Below, in pieces: positions 1 through 10,452 of a stretch of DNA of 64,000 bases. The stretch comes from Bacteroidia bacterium (GTDB lineage Bacteria; Bacteroidota; Bacteroidia; AKYH767-A; OLB10), in assembly GCA_016788165.1 (NCBI GenBank), contig JAEUTH010000024.1, positions 1 to 64,000 on the forward strand, written 5' to 3'. Made by a program: the position numbers and the translations under genes. The notes below the pieces were generated by a model, which was given only the letters and a program-made list of their open reading frames with translations, made no database searches and was not told where the DNA came from. How positions within the stretch are numbered: position 1 is the first letter of the stretch; each line of letters starts with the position of its first letter.

Positions 1-392
<392 letters not shown>

Positions 393-448
393 AATTTAGC
401 TTTTTCTACCTTGTTTTCTTTCAAATATTGTCAAGAATATAGAATAAT

Positions 449-558
<110 letters not shown>

Positions 559-562
559 TCAT

Positions 563-594
563 AAAGCCTCATCATTTGATGAGGCTTTTTTTTT
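563..594 (+). terminator. rRNA operon terminator
   Basis: Perfect inverted repeat AAGCCTCATCA / TGATGAGGCTT with a two-base loop, followed by nine or more T residues. It sits just after 5S and 14 bases before the next start codon. The downstream gene therefore either needs its own promoter inside this space or relies on read-through. Confidence 0.93.
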
Positions 595-607
595 AAAATC
601 AGAAAAA

Positions 608-1255
608 ATGGAGTACAATTCCTCGCGTCCTGAATTAATAAAGCCTGAGTATGGCAGAGTAGTACAGAAGATGATAAAAAATCTTTTTGATTTAAAAGAT
701 GCAGTTGCAATAAAGAACTATTCCGAACAAATAGTGAATGTTATGGCTACCATTTCTATTCAGACAAAAGATTCGAATGAAACCATGCAAACGATTTGGG
801 AACATTTTTCAGAAATGACTGAGGGTAAACTTAACCTGGAGTTGCCTTATATCAAAGGTGATAATCAAAAGCTTAAGAATAAGCCAAATGTTATCAAGTA
901 TCCAAAACATAAAATCGCTTTTAAATATTATGGTTCCTATTTGGAGGAACTAATTTCAACAATTAGTTCGATACAAGATTCTCAAAAACAAGAGTACTTT
1001 CTAAAAAATGCTGCTAATTTTATGAAAATGCAGTATCTTTTATGGAATAAAGACAGTGTCAGTAACGAGTTAATTTTAAAACATGTAAAAGATTTTGCAG
1101 TTATTGAGGTAGATTTTTTAGAAAGAATAAAACTTAATGATAGTTTTGAGATGCGGTCAAAAGATGAATTTGCTCGGAAGAAATCGAAAAAATCGGCAAA
1201 AAGGCAACATAATAATCAAGTCAATCAGCGCAATAAACAGAAGCATAAGAAGTAA
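608..1255 (+). CDS. DUF4290 family protein
   Basis: A 215-residue soluble protein of unknown function. The N-terminus (YNSSRPELIKPEYGRVVQKM) matches the signature I associate with DUF4290, a family essentially limited to Bacteroidota. No signal peptide or membrane segment is visible. The last ~35 residues are strongly basic and Asn/Gln/Lys-rich (ARKKSKKSAKRQHNNQ...), which could bind nucleic acid, though that is only inference. A longer reading frame extends upstream into the 5S gene. I chose the ATG at 608 because it lies just past the rRNA terminator and begins where family similarity begins. No Shine-Dalgarno is apparent, as is usual in this phylum. Confidence 0.85.
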   Translation: MEYNSSRPELIKPEYGRVVQKMIKNLFDLKDAVAIKNYSEQIVNVMATISIQTKDSNETMQTIWEHFSEMTEGKLNLELPYIKGDNQKLKNKPNVIKYPKHKIAFKYYGSYLEELISTISSIQDSQKQEYFLKNAANFMKMQYLLWNKDSVSNELILKHVKDFAVIEVDFLERIKLNDSFEMRSKDEFARKKSKKSAKRQHNNQVNQRNKQKHKK

Positions 1256-1790
1256 TAATTAAATTTTATTGTTAGAAATAATTTTTCTAACAATTATCTT
1301 AAATTCAACTTCCCGAGCCCTGCTTTTTTGAGTGAGCTAACCTGTATTGCGAAAATTCGTGTATTTAATATACAGAACCCACTTTTATTTACTTCAAAAT
1401 TTTATTGTTTCTAATTTTTTTAGCAAAATATTATGCGTGTAAATAGAGATTTATTTACATGATATCATTGTTAGTTTCTCTGTTTTAAAAGATATTTACT
1501 TTTGGTGAATTGGCAAAATATGAGGGTAACTTATTGCTGTTTTTTCTCTAAGATTAAACTTTAATTAATTGAATATTATAGGTTTAATTAAACAGTTGTA
1601 GAATTTTATAGAAATTATTGAATTCTTTGTAGTTTTGGCGAATTGACAAAATTATTAGGTGAATGCTTTTATATTGTTTTCAACAATTTGTTATTGTTTA
1701 ATTGTAAAAGAATACGAATTCTCTAATATCTGAAGAGAGTCATACTATTTACTTCTGTTTATTTTGAAATTTTTTTACAAATTATTTAAT
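1256..1790. other. AT-rich intergenic region with hairpin and duplicated 20-mer
   Basis: No gene is seen here. A hairpin at 1269-1294 (ATTGTTAGAAA / TTTCTAACAAT) just after the DUF4290 stop could act as a weak terminator, but it lacks a clear T-run. Two near-identical 20-mers occur at 1500-1519 (TTTTGGTGAATTGGCAAAAT) and 1633-1652 (TTTTGGCGAATTGACAAAAT). The rest is very AT-rich leader for the large exported protein downstream. Confidence 0.6.
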
Positions 1791-4700
1791 ATGTTCAAAT
1801 CATCATTCGGGTTAGCCCCTGCCCGCCTTCGGTGCACCTTTTGTTTTGTTCTTTTATTTTTAGGTTTAAATCTAAAATTTGAAAATTTACATGCACAGAG
1901 TTACGTTCCACAGTTATATTACACTTTTGATGGTTTAAATCCATTATCTGACTCTTCTGGAAATGGTAATTTGAATCCTAATTATTATAGTAGTTATTAT
2001 ACGATAGGGACAAATATAGCTACTACCGGTGTCGGCAAATTCTTAACTACTTATGCTAATTCAACGATAATTAAAGGTGGTGAGTTTACTCCGTCAGACG
2101 CTATGACTATTGAGTTTTTAATTAGACCGGGTTCGCAATTTGATAATCAAAGTATTTTATGGTCTCAGAATGGGTGTTTTAGTGTTAGAATGGGTTACCC
2201 GTTTATCGAATTTAATACTACAGCTTATACTTCGACTAATGTTTCGGTTTATGATCAGTTTAAAATTGATTTAAATGAAATTGGTCGTAAATCATATGGC
2301 TATTACATAGACGGTAATTGGCATCATATAGTATTCAAATATAATGCTAGCACAGGTATAAAACAAGTATGGGTAGATGGTCAGAAACCTACTGGATTTC
2401 AAAAAACCCTGGCCAATGGTTTGCAAATGCAATCAGGCCAATTCAATTCTCTCTATATTAATAACAATAATAGTTTTTTAGTTTATAAAGGCGACATTGA
2501 TGAGCTTGCAGCCTATGAAATTGATCTACATCAAAATGTGATTTATAATCACTATTTGAACTTTAGTAATAAGCAACATTATTCATACCAACATAGTAAT
2601 ACTGTACCGCCCTCCCCATCACCAGTTACAGCTGGTATTGATATTGAAGAGTTTGGGGTTGGCCATCCGAATGTTTCAATGGATGTTATTGATCAATTTA
2701 AAACATTTCCTGGGGCTCGATTTAAACCGAACCATTCTCTGTTGCCAAATGGTACACTTATAAACTATGCATACTTAGCAGGTTATTACTTTCAGGGTAC
2801 AAGTTATGCGCAAGCAGTTAAGCGTAGTGTTGACATTCAAACTATACTGTTCAAAAATTATAACTTTCCGATTCAGGTAGCTGGTGCAACTACAGAGTGG
2901 GCTCAATTTGGCGATACAAATAAGTTTTCAGGAGCGTGGATTAAATTAGCAAATGATAACCCAACAATACCCAGTACCATATCAACAGCATGGCCGCATG
3001 TAATTCCCCAGATGGCAGGCTTTAATTCTTATGAGACATACACAACATGTCAATGTTTGCCATCAAATTCTTACTTGAGAAATAGTAATGGTCAATTTAT
3101 TAATGAGTTGGGCAATGTTACAAGCACTAAAGTACTATCACCAATCACTCCGCTTGATTCGATTTATTTAGATGGAAGAACCCAACGTTTTTATTTTGAT
3201 AAACTTTTTAAAAAGCTAAACAGGCCTCTAAATTATATTTTGGATGAAAGTGAAAATTTAAAATTTTTTAATACAAGCCATGCGGGTTTACAAATGGATC
3301 CTAATGTAGTTAACAATAAAAATGCTAGTGGCATGGATTGGAATACTTATTTTGGCAACAAACATGCGCGTTTAGTAAAAGCTTATAGAGATACGATGTT
3401 GAGTTTGCCACAGTTATCAAACACACGTTATCAACTTTATGAGACTGAAGGACATGATTTTTATCGTGCTAAATATACAGAGTCAAGAAATAATCAAACA
3501 CATATAAATGGCAAAAACTACCCATTGGCAAGTATGTACACGCGCTGGCCAAGTAATTGGCGCTACAACATAAGTGCTTGGAACGGTTGGCAGTGGTTTG
3601 TAGATTCTCGTATTAATGAGATTGCAGCTGGTGATCCGTATTGTGCACCAGCGGTTGGTGCTGGCTGGGACTTAGATGAAGAGTTAAATGTTAGACCTGG
3701 CCAATGGCTTGGGTTGTGTAAGGCGTATGCGATGGCAGGTGCTGAATTTTTCTTCCCTTCATACTTTGTTTTAAACGTAGGCACACAACAAATTCAAAAC
3801 CCGCGTGATTATGCATGGCAGATGGTAATGCCATCAATAGCCCAAGCCATCACTACTCGTTATGAGGATTTATTTAGAAATGGTAGTTTGCTAGAAGGTG
3901 ATGTGCCGTTAGTGGCAAGCAATCCAAACGGACCAAAAGGTTTTTCTTTTAAAGCCGGTGATCAAAGAAAATTGGTTGTGATTCGAAAATCGAATACGGG
4001 TAATAAGTATGCAATTACCGGAACTTTGCAGCCTAACTCTAATATGATTGGAGCAACTGAACTAGAGGGTGTTGCACAAATAACATTAGATGGACAAGTT
4101 GTAAAATTTAAGGTCAGAAGGCAAGGTAGTACCTATTTTTATGATAAGTCGGTAACTCCAAATGTATTTTATATGTTAGATGGTTGGCATGACTATAAGC
4201 ATCCTAGCCACTGGACAAAGGATTTTGAATTTGAAGCCGAACTACATGATAATACAGTAAATGGAGCTGTTAAAACGCAAACGCCTAATGGAACTGCTGC
4301 TGGCGACTATACAAATTTTACAAGTTATTTGACATTTAATGCAAACAATACTCAAGCACGGTATAACTTTACAGTAAGAGCACTGGCTACTACAACCTAT
4401 TACTTTTGGGTACGGGCCAGGAACTTTGGTTCGTCAGGGCAAATTGATATTCAAATGGATAATGGAACCACCAGTGCAATAAAGTGTATATCAGATACTA
4501 ATTGGACTTGGTACCGAATTCATAGTAACAGTGCACAACCAATTCAGTTTACTAATTTATCAATTGATAATCATCAGCTAAAGTTAACTTGTTCAAGTAC
4601 CATACAAGTAGATAAAATATTATTGACCCAAACGAGTGGACCTATATTAGGCAATGCAATTACGAGTTGTGGTAGCTTAAATGCCACTATCACTCCTTCA

Positions 4701-7412
4701 GGAAGTACTACTTTTTGTAATGGCGATAGTGTTCAACTTTCAGCCAATAATTCGATGAGTAGTTATTTATGGTCTAATGGCGCAACAACACAAAGCATTG
4801 TTGTAAAATCGGCAGGCAATTACTCGGTATTTATTACAAATTATAGTGGCGTATCGGCTACTAGCAGTATTGTTGGTGTAATTGTAAATGCATTACCTAA
4901 TGCCAACGTAAATGCAACTTTTGCTTCAATTTGCCCGCCAAATACTACTGAGCTATCCGTAAACAGTGGTGTAAGCTATCTTTGGTCAACAGGTGCAACT
5001 ACAAAGAAAATTATTGTGTCGGCTACAGGTGCATATATTGCAACAGTTACTAATACAGCTGGTTGCACACGTGCATCGGTTCCATTTAATGTAGGGCTTG
5101 GTAATTGTGGCACCACCGCTCAAATTAGCCCTAATGGCCCAATAACATTTTGTTACGGGGGTACTGTAATTTTAAATTGCAACTCACAAAGCAGCTATCA
5201 ATGGTCAACAGGTAGCACTGCTCAAAGTATAAGTGTTAACCAAGGTGGCATCTATACAGTAAGTGTAGTTAATAGTTTTGGCATAGCATCATCGTCAAGT
5301 ATTACTATAACGGTTAACCCGGTGCCTTATGCCCAAATTGTAAGTTCGGGTGGTGATACGGTTTGTGAAGGATATCCGTTGCTATTAACTGCGCAAGGAG
5401 GTTTGGGTTATTTATGGTCGAATGGCGAAAGCGTAGCCACTGTTTTAGAAGAGTATGCCGGAACCTATACAGTTACTGTTACTAATGAATTTGCTTGTAC
5501 TTCAAGTGCCAGTTATATTATACATGATGGTAATTGTGTACCTGATGCCACAATTAGTTTTTTAGGTAATCCTGTATTTTGTGAAGGTGATAGTTGCATT
5601 TTTGAAGCCATGCCTGGCATGCAAAGTTATTTATGGAGCAATGGAGAAACAACTCAAACAGTTGTAATTAAGGAGAGTATTGCAGCTCTTATATTAACTG
5701 TAACCAATATAAATGGTTATACAACCTCTTCCTATCCTATTGAGACAACCATGAAAGCAGCACCACAAGCAGGTATTATTTCAACAAAAGATTCATTATG
5801 TGCAGGTCAAAGTGCTATACTTAGTAATATGGCTCCTGCAAACAGTTTTTATTGGAGCACAGGTGCTACTACACCAAATATACAAGTGGCTTCAGCAGGT
5901 GTATATATTGTTACCGTTACAGGTGTAAACGGCTGTAGTCGCATGTCAAGCCCATTTGAGGTGAAAGCAGGTAACTGTGGTGCGCCACCAATTGCGAGTA
6001 TTACTGCAAGTGGTGCGCTAAGTTTTTGTTTGGGCGACAGCGTAACATTAACGGCTTCGAATGCCAGTGGTTATTTGTGGTCTAATGGCGCCACTACTAA
6101 AAGTATTAAGGCTTTCAATACGGGCATTTATAGCGTAACTATAACCAATGCTGCCGGCTTAACTGCAAGCGCTTCGGTTAGTGTACAAGTAAATAGTTTG
6201 CCAATAGCTGCGATTACAAGTAACGGTGGTGATACAATTTGTGCGGGTGTAAGTTTGCAATTATCGGCAAGTGGCGGAACAAATTATTTGTGGAGTAACG
6301 GTAGTGTAAACAGTGAAATAAGTGTTGCAAGTGTTGGCGCCTATACGGTAACTGTTACCAATCAAACAGGATGTAACAGTACAGCATCTTTCATTGTTAA
6401 AAATGGTATTTGTGTTGCCCCTGATGCAACACTAAACTATACAGGAACAGTGAGTATTTGTGAAGGAAGTTCGGTAATTTTAATTGCAAAACCAGGCCAA
6501 ACTTATTTGTGGAGTACGGGGCAAACTACTCAACAAATCAATACTTTTTATGCAGGTACATATAGTGTAACTGTAACTAATTGGTTTGGCGTAAGTGCAA
6601 CTTCTGCACCTGTTAATGTGGTTCAAAATGTTAAGCCCAAATCGTTAATAACTTCTTCGGGCTTAATGTCAATTTGTAATGGCAACTCCATAACTTTAAC
6701 CGTAAGCGAATCGAAAACCTATTTGTGGAGTAATGGTCAAACGACCAGAAGCATTGTAGTGATGCAGCCGGGTATTTATTATGTAACGGTGTCGAATAAC
6801 AAAGGTTGCACCAGTGTTAGCACACCTGCTGTTGTTACTTTGGGTAATTGCAATGTTTCATGTCCCGCTCCATATAATTTGGCTACAACAAATATTACAT
6901 CAAATGTTGCCCGATTAAATTGGGACGAAAATTATGTAGCCGATAGCTTAATTTACACTTTAACTAATACAGCAACCAACGCTTCTATTAATTATACGGT
7001 AAGCGGAATACTTGACTTTACCACAGTATTTAATTTAGTACCAAACACACTGTATAAGTGGAGTTTAAAAGGCAAGTGCGGTAGCGTAATTTCAGCATCA
7101 AGCGATACAACATTATTTACAACCTGGCCAGTTTATGGTAATTCACGCTTGGCTATGTATCAGCAGCAAATTAAGCTTTACCCAAATCCGATTTTGAAAT
7201 CTATTAAACTACAAATATTGTTTGAAGAGGCGGAAACAGTTCAATTAATTGTTTGTGATGCATTAGGAAAAGTTGTTTATACAACCATGCATAATTTGCC
7301 AAGTGGTGTTAGTGTGTTGCAAATTCCTTTTGAGGAATATGCAGCAGGTTTTTATAATTTACAATTAATAGGCAATAGCATTACAGAAAATATTAAGTTT
7401 CAAAAGCTTTAG
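1791..7412 (+). CDS. Giant multidomain T9SS-exported protein (LamG-like, unknown central domain, Ig-like repeats)
   Basis: A cell-surface or secreted protein of ~1,873 residues. A TTG codon opens the frame at 1764, but I prefer the ATG at 1791, which gives a cleaner signal peptide ending near LHAQ. Domains in order: a LamG/concanavalin-like domain (~35-250, with GNWHHIVFKYNA); a central ~550-residue region (~290-830), rich in Trp/Tyr, that could be a glycosidase-like TIM barrel but that I do not recognise; a carbohydrate-binding-like beta-sandwich (~840-950); ten Ig-like repeats each carrying a YLWSNG/YLWSTG motif and a GxYxVTVTN strand (~960-1680); an FN3-like domain (~1690-1760); and a C-terminal T9SS sorting domain (KLYPNPILKSIKLQI...). 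It probably binds polysaccharide, but its substrate is unknown. The gene stands alone and converges on the response regulator downstream. Confidence 0.88.
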   Translation: MFKSSFGLAPARLRCTFCFVLLFLGLNLKFENLHAQSYVPQLYYTFDGLNPLSDSSGNGNLNPNYYSSYYTIGTNIATTGVGKFLTTYANSTIIKGGEFTPSDAMTIEFLIRPGSQFDNQSILWSQNGCFSVRMGYPFIEFNTTAYTSTNVSVYDQFKIDLNEIGRKSYGYYIDGNWHHIVFKYNASTGIKQVWVDGQKPTGFQKTLANGLQMQSGQFNSLYINNNNSFLVYKGDIDELAAYEIDLHQNVIYNHYLNFSNKQHYSYQHSNTVPPSPSPVTAGIDIEEFGVGHPNVSMDVIDQFKTFPGARFKPNHSLLPNGTLINYAYLAGYYFQGTSYAQAVKRSVDIQTILFKNYNFPIQVAGATTEWAQFGDTNKFSGAWIKLANDNPTIPSTISTAWPHVIPQMAGFNSYETYTTCQCLPSNSYLRNSNGQFINELGNVTSTKVLSPITPLDSIYLDGRTQRFYFDKLFKKLNRPLNYILDESENLKFFNTSHAGLQMDPNVVNNKNASGMDWNTYFGNKHARLVKAYRDTMLSLPQLSNTRYQLYETEGHDFYRAKYTESRNNQTHINGKNYPLASMYTRWPSNWRYNISAWNGWQWFVDSRINEIAAGDPYCAPAVGAGWDLDEELNVRPGQWLGLCKAYAMAGAEFFFPSYFVLNVGTQQIQNPRDYAWQMVMPSIAQAITTRYEDLFRNGSLLEGDVPLVASNPNGPKGFSFKAGDQRKLVVIRKSNTGNKYAITGTLQPNSNMIGATELEGVAQITLDGQVVKFKVRRQGSTYFYDKSVTPNVFYMLDGWHDYKHPSHWTKDFEFEAELHDNTVNGAVKTQTPNGTAAGDYTNFTSYLTFNANNTQARYNFTVRALATTTYYFWVRARNFGSSGQIDIQMDNGTTSAIKCISDTNWTWYRIHSNSAQPIQFTNLSIDNHQLKLTCSSTIQVDKILLTQTSGPILGNAITSCGSLNATITPSGSTTFCNGDSVQLSANNSMSSYLWSNGATTQSIVVKSAGNYSVFITNYSGVSATSSIVGVIVNALPNANVNATFASICPPNTTELSVNSGVSYLWSTGATTKKIIVSATGAYIATVTNTAGCTRASVPFNVGLGNCGTTAQISPNGPITFCYGGTVILNCNSQSSYQWSTGSTAQSISVNQGGIYTVSVVNSFGIASSSSITITVNPVPYAQIVSSGGDTVCEGYPLLLTAQGGLGYLWSNGESVATVLEEYAGTYTVTVTNEFACTSSASYIIHDGNCVPDATISFLGNPVFCEGDSCIFEAMPGMQSYLWSNGETTQTVVIKESIAALILTVTNINGYTTSSYPIETTMKAAPQAGIISTKDSLCAGQSAILSNMAPANSFYWSTGATTPNIQVASAGVYIVTVTGVNGCSRMSSPFEVKAGNCGAPPIASITASGALSFCLGDSVTLTASNASGYLWSNGATTKSIKAFNTGIYSVTITNAAGLTASASVSVQVNSLPIAAITSNGGDTICAGVSLQLSASGGTNYLWSNGSVNSEISVASVGAYTVTVTNQTGCNSTASFIVKNGICVAPDATLNYTGTVSICEGSSVILIAKPGQTYLWSTGQTTQQINTFYAGTYSVTVTNWFGVSATSAPVNVVQNVKPKSLITSSGLMSICNGNSITLTVSESKTYLWSNGQTTRSIVVMQPGIYYVTVSNNKGCTSVSTPAVVTLGNCNVSCPAPYNLATTNITSNVARLNWDENYVADSLIYTLTNTATNASINYTVSGILDFTTVFNLVPNTLYKWSLKGKCGSVISASSDTTLFTTWPVYGNSRLAMYQQQIKLYPNPILKSIKLQILFEEAETVQLIVCDALGKVVYTTMHNLPSGVSVLQIPFEEYAAGFYNLQLIGNSITENIKFQKL

Positions 7413-7434
7413 GTAGTTTAAAACTTAAAAGATT

Positions 7435-8067
7435 TTAATGCCTATAGAATTTATTTATTGCTTCGGTCTTATTTTGGACATGAAGCTTTTCATAAATACG
7501 GTGTAAATGTTGCTTTACGGTACCTATGCTTATATTTAAAATGAATGCAATTTCCTTGTAGAGCAAACCTTTAGCGAGCTGCTCAATAATTTCAATTTCA
7601 CGTTTACTTAAAATTTGTTCTTTAGTTTCATTTAACTGTATTTGAGGTTGAAAATGCTTAACCAGTCTTTGGGCAATTTGTGCATTCATTGGCGAACCAC
7701 CAGCAAGCAATTCTGTAATTGACTCAAGTATGCGTGCCGGAGCTGTTTTTTTTAGAATATAACCGGATGCACCTGCAGCTAGTGCATCAAAAATTTTTTC
7801 ATCATCCTCAAAAACGGTTACCATCATAAATAATAAATCTGGTTTTATTGTTTTAAGTTGCTTAACACTTTCAATACCATTAAGTACAGGTAAATCTATA
7901 TCCATTAACACCACATCAATTTCGAGTTTTGGGATTTGATTTACTGCATCGGCACCATTAGTAAATACATGTGTACACTTAAAACCTTCCTCGCTATTAA
8001 GCAATATTTGCATAGCGTTACGGATATCGTCTCTATCTTCAACCAAAGCAATTTTAATGGGTTTCAC
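7435..8067 (-). CDS. NarL/FixJ-type response regulator
   Basis: A two-component transcription regulator of 210 residues. The N-terminal receiver domain (1-120) has the acidic pocket E10/D11, phospho-acceptor Asp56 (VVLMDIDLP) and the conserved Lys in ILKKT. The C-terminal LuxR-type helix-turn-helix (~150-208) has LSKREIEIIEQLAKGLLYKEIA and GTVKQHLHRIYEKL. The start codon is GTG. No histidine kinase is adjacent. In related bacteria such regulators often pair with TPR-type kinases like the one at 60.3 kb, but nothing here links the two. It reads toward the end of the giant surface-protein gene and lies 78 bases downstream of the outer-membrane protein gene on the same strand. Confidence 0.92.
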   Translation of the reverse strand: MKPIKIALVEDRDDIRNAMQILLNSEEGFKCTHVFTNGADAVNQIPKLEIDVVLMDIDLPVLNGIESVKQLKTIKPDLLFMMVTVFEDDEKIFDALAAGASGYILKKTAPARILESITELLAGGSPMNAQIAQRLVKHFQPQIQLNETKEQILSKREIEIIEQLAKGLLYKEIAFILNISIGTVKQHLHRIYEKLHVQNKTEAINKFYRH

Positions 8068-8145
8068 TGCAAAGGGATTTTATTTGTTAGAATGCTAAAA
8101 ACACCTTTATACTCGAAAATAAAAATATAGCTTTTGTTATATTTA

Positions 8146-9561
8146 TTAGTCGTACTTTCTTTTAATAAACCATTGGTCGGCAAAATTTACACCAATGGTT
8201 AAGCGTACATAATTTTCCTGAAGTAAGCTATTTTTTGTAGTTCCTTTAATTCCAAACTCTAATGCTACATTGAGTTTCGAATGGTATGCACTAAATGCCG
8301 ATGTAACACCATCTTTTCTAATTGGTAAGCCTGCACCAATGCTTAAAGTATAGTCATGTATGGCTGTATTGTTCAAACTTAAATTTGTTTTTTCATAGCG
8401 TAAGCCGGCACGATATGCAATACGTTGTGCATATTTAGCCGAATTATATTTGGGTATCCATTCGCCCCCAACTATTACTTTATAAGCATCATCTAAAGCG
8501 TTGTTTCTTTCGTTATACACACTCCAGTTTTGGTAACCTGCATCTATTCCAAATAACCATTTATTTATTTCTTGTAGTGAAAATCCAACCCCAATGGCAC
8601 CGGGTAAATCACGTTTTGTTTCTGCATTGGTTGCATACAATATTGTATCGCGCTGTAATATTACACCTACATTGTTGCGTTTATAAGTTCTTACAAATAC
8701 ATCGCTGGTTTCGGTAACGGTTTGGCCTAAAGCACCGGTGAACCCTGCATTAAACCGGAGAAACTTTTCTGCTTTTAATTTCTTTTTTTCAATTCCGCTT
8801 TTGCCTTTTAATACATCTGTTTTTATTTTAATCGTATCTAAGCCATTAATAGAATCAACTGTTACATATCGTTCGAAATTTTTATTTCGTTTTATAAAAA
8901 GCGAATCGGTTTTGAATTGTAAGCCTGCTTGTGCACTAACATAACCATATTGTGTAGCAATTTGATAACTGCTGTTGTAGTATGCTGCTTGCGTAAACTC
9001 AGTAGCTCTATCACGATTAATATTTCCAAAAACATAGGATAGGTTTAGGCCAAGCGCTACATTACGCGAAACCGCAAATCCATTGCCCCAATACAACCGG
9101 TTTAAACCACCACTTCCCTCGTAACTATTGATGTAATTAATACTATCGTTTATAGTACCAACGGTTTGAAGGTTATAACCTTTTGCAGTATATGGTAGTA
9201 ATCCTACAGACGAGCCCCAAACCTTGTATATAATTGGAAATGCTATTGATAAATAATTGAGTCTGCCGTTATTTAATGTTTGGGTATGGGTTTGCGATTG
9301 ATACTTTGTATAGCTGCCACTTACACTGATATCGAAAATGGTAAGTCTTAATGATGCATAACTGGCCGGGTTACTGAAGTTGATATTAAACGAATCGCGT
9401 ACCGCATAACTTAAGCCACCCATACCTGTTTGAAAACTTGCTGTTTGATTTTGAGTTTCGCCAATGCCGAAATATGAGTATGGCGACTGTGAACCGGTTT
9501 GTGACCAACCTTGTTGGACGGTGAGCAGTATCAGCCAACCAATAAATTTTTTTTTCAGCAT
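8146..9561 (-). CDS. Outer-membrane beta-barrel protein linked to coaX
   Basis: A 471-residue outer-membrane protein with a Sec signal peptide (to about residue 20, QGWSQ). The mature N-terminus, SPYSYFGIGE, belongs to a barrel family that in Bacteroidota commonly sits directly after coaX. The many alternating hydrophobic/aromatic strands and the C-terminal aromatic strand (LTIGVNFADQWFIKRKYD) fit a FadL/OmpP1-like barrel. Its ATG overlaps the coaX stop codon by one base (TAATG), which implies translational coupling. The substrate or role is unknown. The link with coenzyme A synthesis is positional only. Confidence 0.85.
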   Translation of the reverse strand: MLKKKFIGWLILLTVQQGWSQTGSQSPYSYFGIGETQNQTASFQTGMGGLSYAVRDSFNINFSNPASYASLRLTIFDISVSGSYTKYQSQTHTQTLNNGRLNYLSIAFPIIYKVWGSSVGLLPYTAKGYNLQTVGTINDSINYINSYEGSGGLNRLYWGNGFAVSRNVALGLNLSYVFGNINRDRATEFTQAAYYNSSYQIATQYGYVSAQAGLQFKTDSLFIKRNKNFERYVTVDSINGLDTIKIKTDVLKGKSGIEKKKLKAEKFLRFNAGFTGALGQTVTETSDVFVRTYKRNNVGVILQRDTILYATNAETKRDLPGAIGVGFSLQEINKWLFGIDAGYQNWSVYNERNNALDDAYKVIVGGEWIPKYNSAKYAQRIAYRAGLRYEKTNLSLNNTAIHDYTLSIGAGLPIRKDGVTSAFSAYHSKLNVALEFGIKGTTKNSLLQENYVRLTIGVNFADQWFIKRKYD

Positions 9562-10301
9562 TATTTATTCAGGTAATTAATCAGTATAAAATACAAGCCC
9601 TTCAGGGTAAAAAATGGGTCGGCAAAGATGTGTTTTTTTGTATGTCTGGCAAATAAACGACTATCGCCACCGGTTAGTATGATGTGCAACGGTTTATAAA
9701 GTTTTTTAAAATGGTTTATGTGACTTTCGGTTTCATAAAAAAATCCTTTTTGCACCCCGCTTTGTATAGAAGTTAATGTGTTATTTCCCGGATATGAATA
9801 ATTTGTTGTAACACTAATTAATGGAAGTTGTCCTGTAAAATGGTTTAAAGCTTTAAACCGCATGGTTAAGCCAGGGCTTATGCTACCGCCTAAATATTTT
9901 TGCTTGATAATTAAATCAACTTTAAGGCAAGTACCCATATCAATTAACAGTACATTTTTTGTTGGGTAGAGCATGGCTGCAGCAGTGGCATTTGCAATAC
10001 GGTCAGCCCCTAATGTTAAGGGCGTTTTATAAGTATTGATAAAGCCAAAATCGAACTTTTGTTTTCTTAAATCAGAAATGTTATAGGTTGAAAAGGTACT
10101 TTGTAAATAGGATACAATAGTTTTATGTGTGTTACTGACATTGGCAAGCATGCAGGCTTCAATATTTTTGGAACCAATAAATGCTTTCACCTGTTTTAAA
10201 GTAGGCTTGTTAAGTTGTTTAAAATGCTTCATAGTTTTTGCATTAAACAAGGCCAGCTTTATGCTGGTGTTTCCTATGTCAACTATAAGGTAAAACATCA
10301 T
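9561..10301 (-). CDS. coaX: Type III pantothenate kinase
   Basis: Phosphorylates pantothenate with ATP in the first step of coenzyme A synthesis, in the cytoplasm. It belongs to the ASKHA kinase fold. Visible motifs are the phosphate-1 loop DIGNTSIKLALF near the N-terminus, GADRIANATAAA with the catalytic Asp, LLIDMGTCLKVD and GGSISPGL. The open frame reaches 10322 through a TTG, but paired ATGs at 10301 and 10298 put the first residues right before FYLIVDIGNTS, so I start at 10301. Length ~246 residues is normal for CoaX. It is the first gene of a two-gene unit with the outer-membrane protein that its stop codon overlaps. Confidence 0.93.
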   Translation of the reverse strand: MMFYLIVDIGNTSIKLALFNAKTMKHFKQLNKPTLKQVKAFIGSKNIEACMLANVSNTHKTIVSYLQSTFSTYNISDLRKQKFDFGFINTYKTPLTLGADRIANATAAAMLYPTKNVLLIDMGTCLKVDLIIKQKYLGGSISPGLTMRFKALNHFTGQLPLISVTTNYSYPGNNTLTSIQSGVQKGFFYETESHINHFKKLYKPLHIILTGGDSRLFARHTKKHIFADPFFTLKGLYFILINYLNK

Positions 10302-10402
10302 GACGCAAATTAAGTGAAACAATATGCTTGTTTAATTCGAAATCAATTTTCTTTGATTTGCTTATGCGCAAAATGTGTTTTTATTTAATTTTTATTCAAA
10401 TG

Positions 10403-10432
10403 TTGCTTCATGTAGTATAAAATATATTTTTG
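10403..10432 (+). promoter_or_regulatory. Bacteroidota-type promoter for tRNA-Phe
   Basis: A -33 TTG at 10403-10405 and a -7 box TATTTTTG at 10425-10432 are separated by 19 bases, matching the TTG / TAnnTTTG consensus of Bacteroidota sigma factors. The tRNA begins 20 bases after the -7 box. Confidence 0.6.
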
Positions 10433-10452
10433 CGCCCTCTAAAAACGCATTG

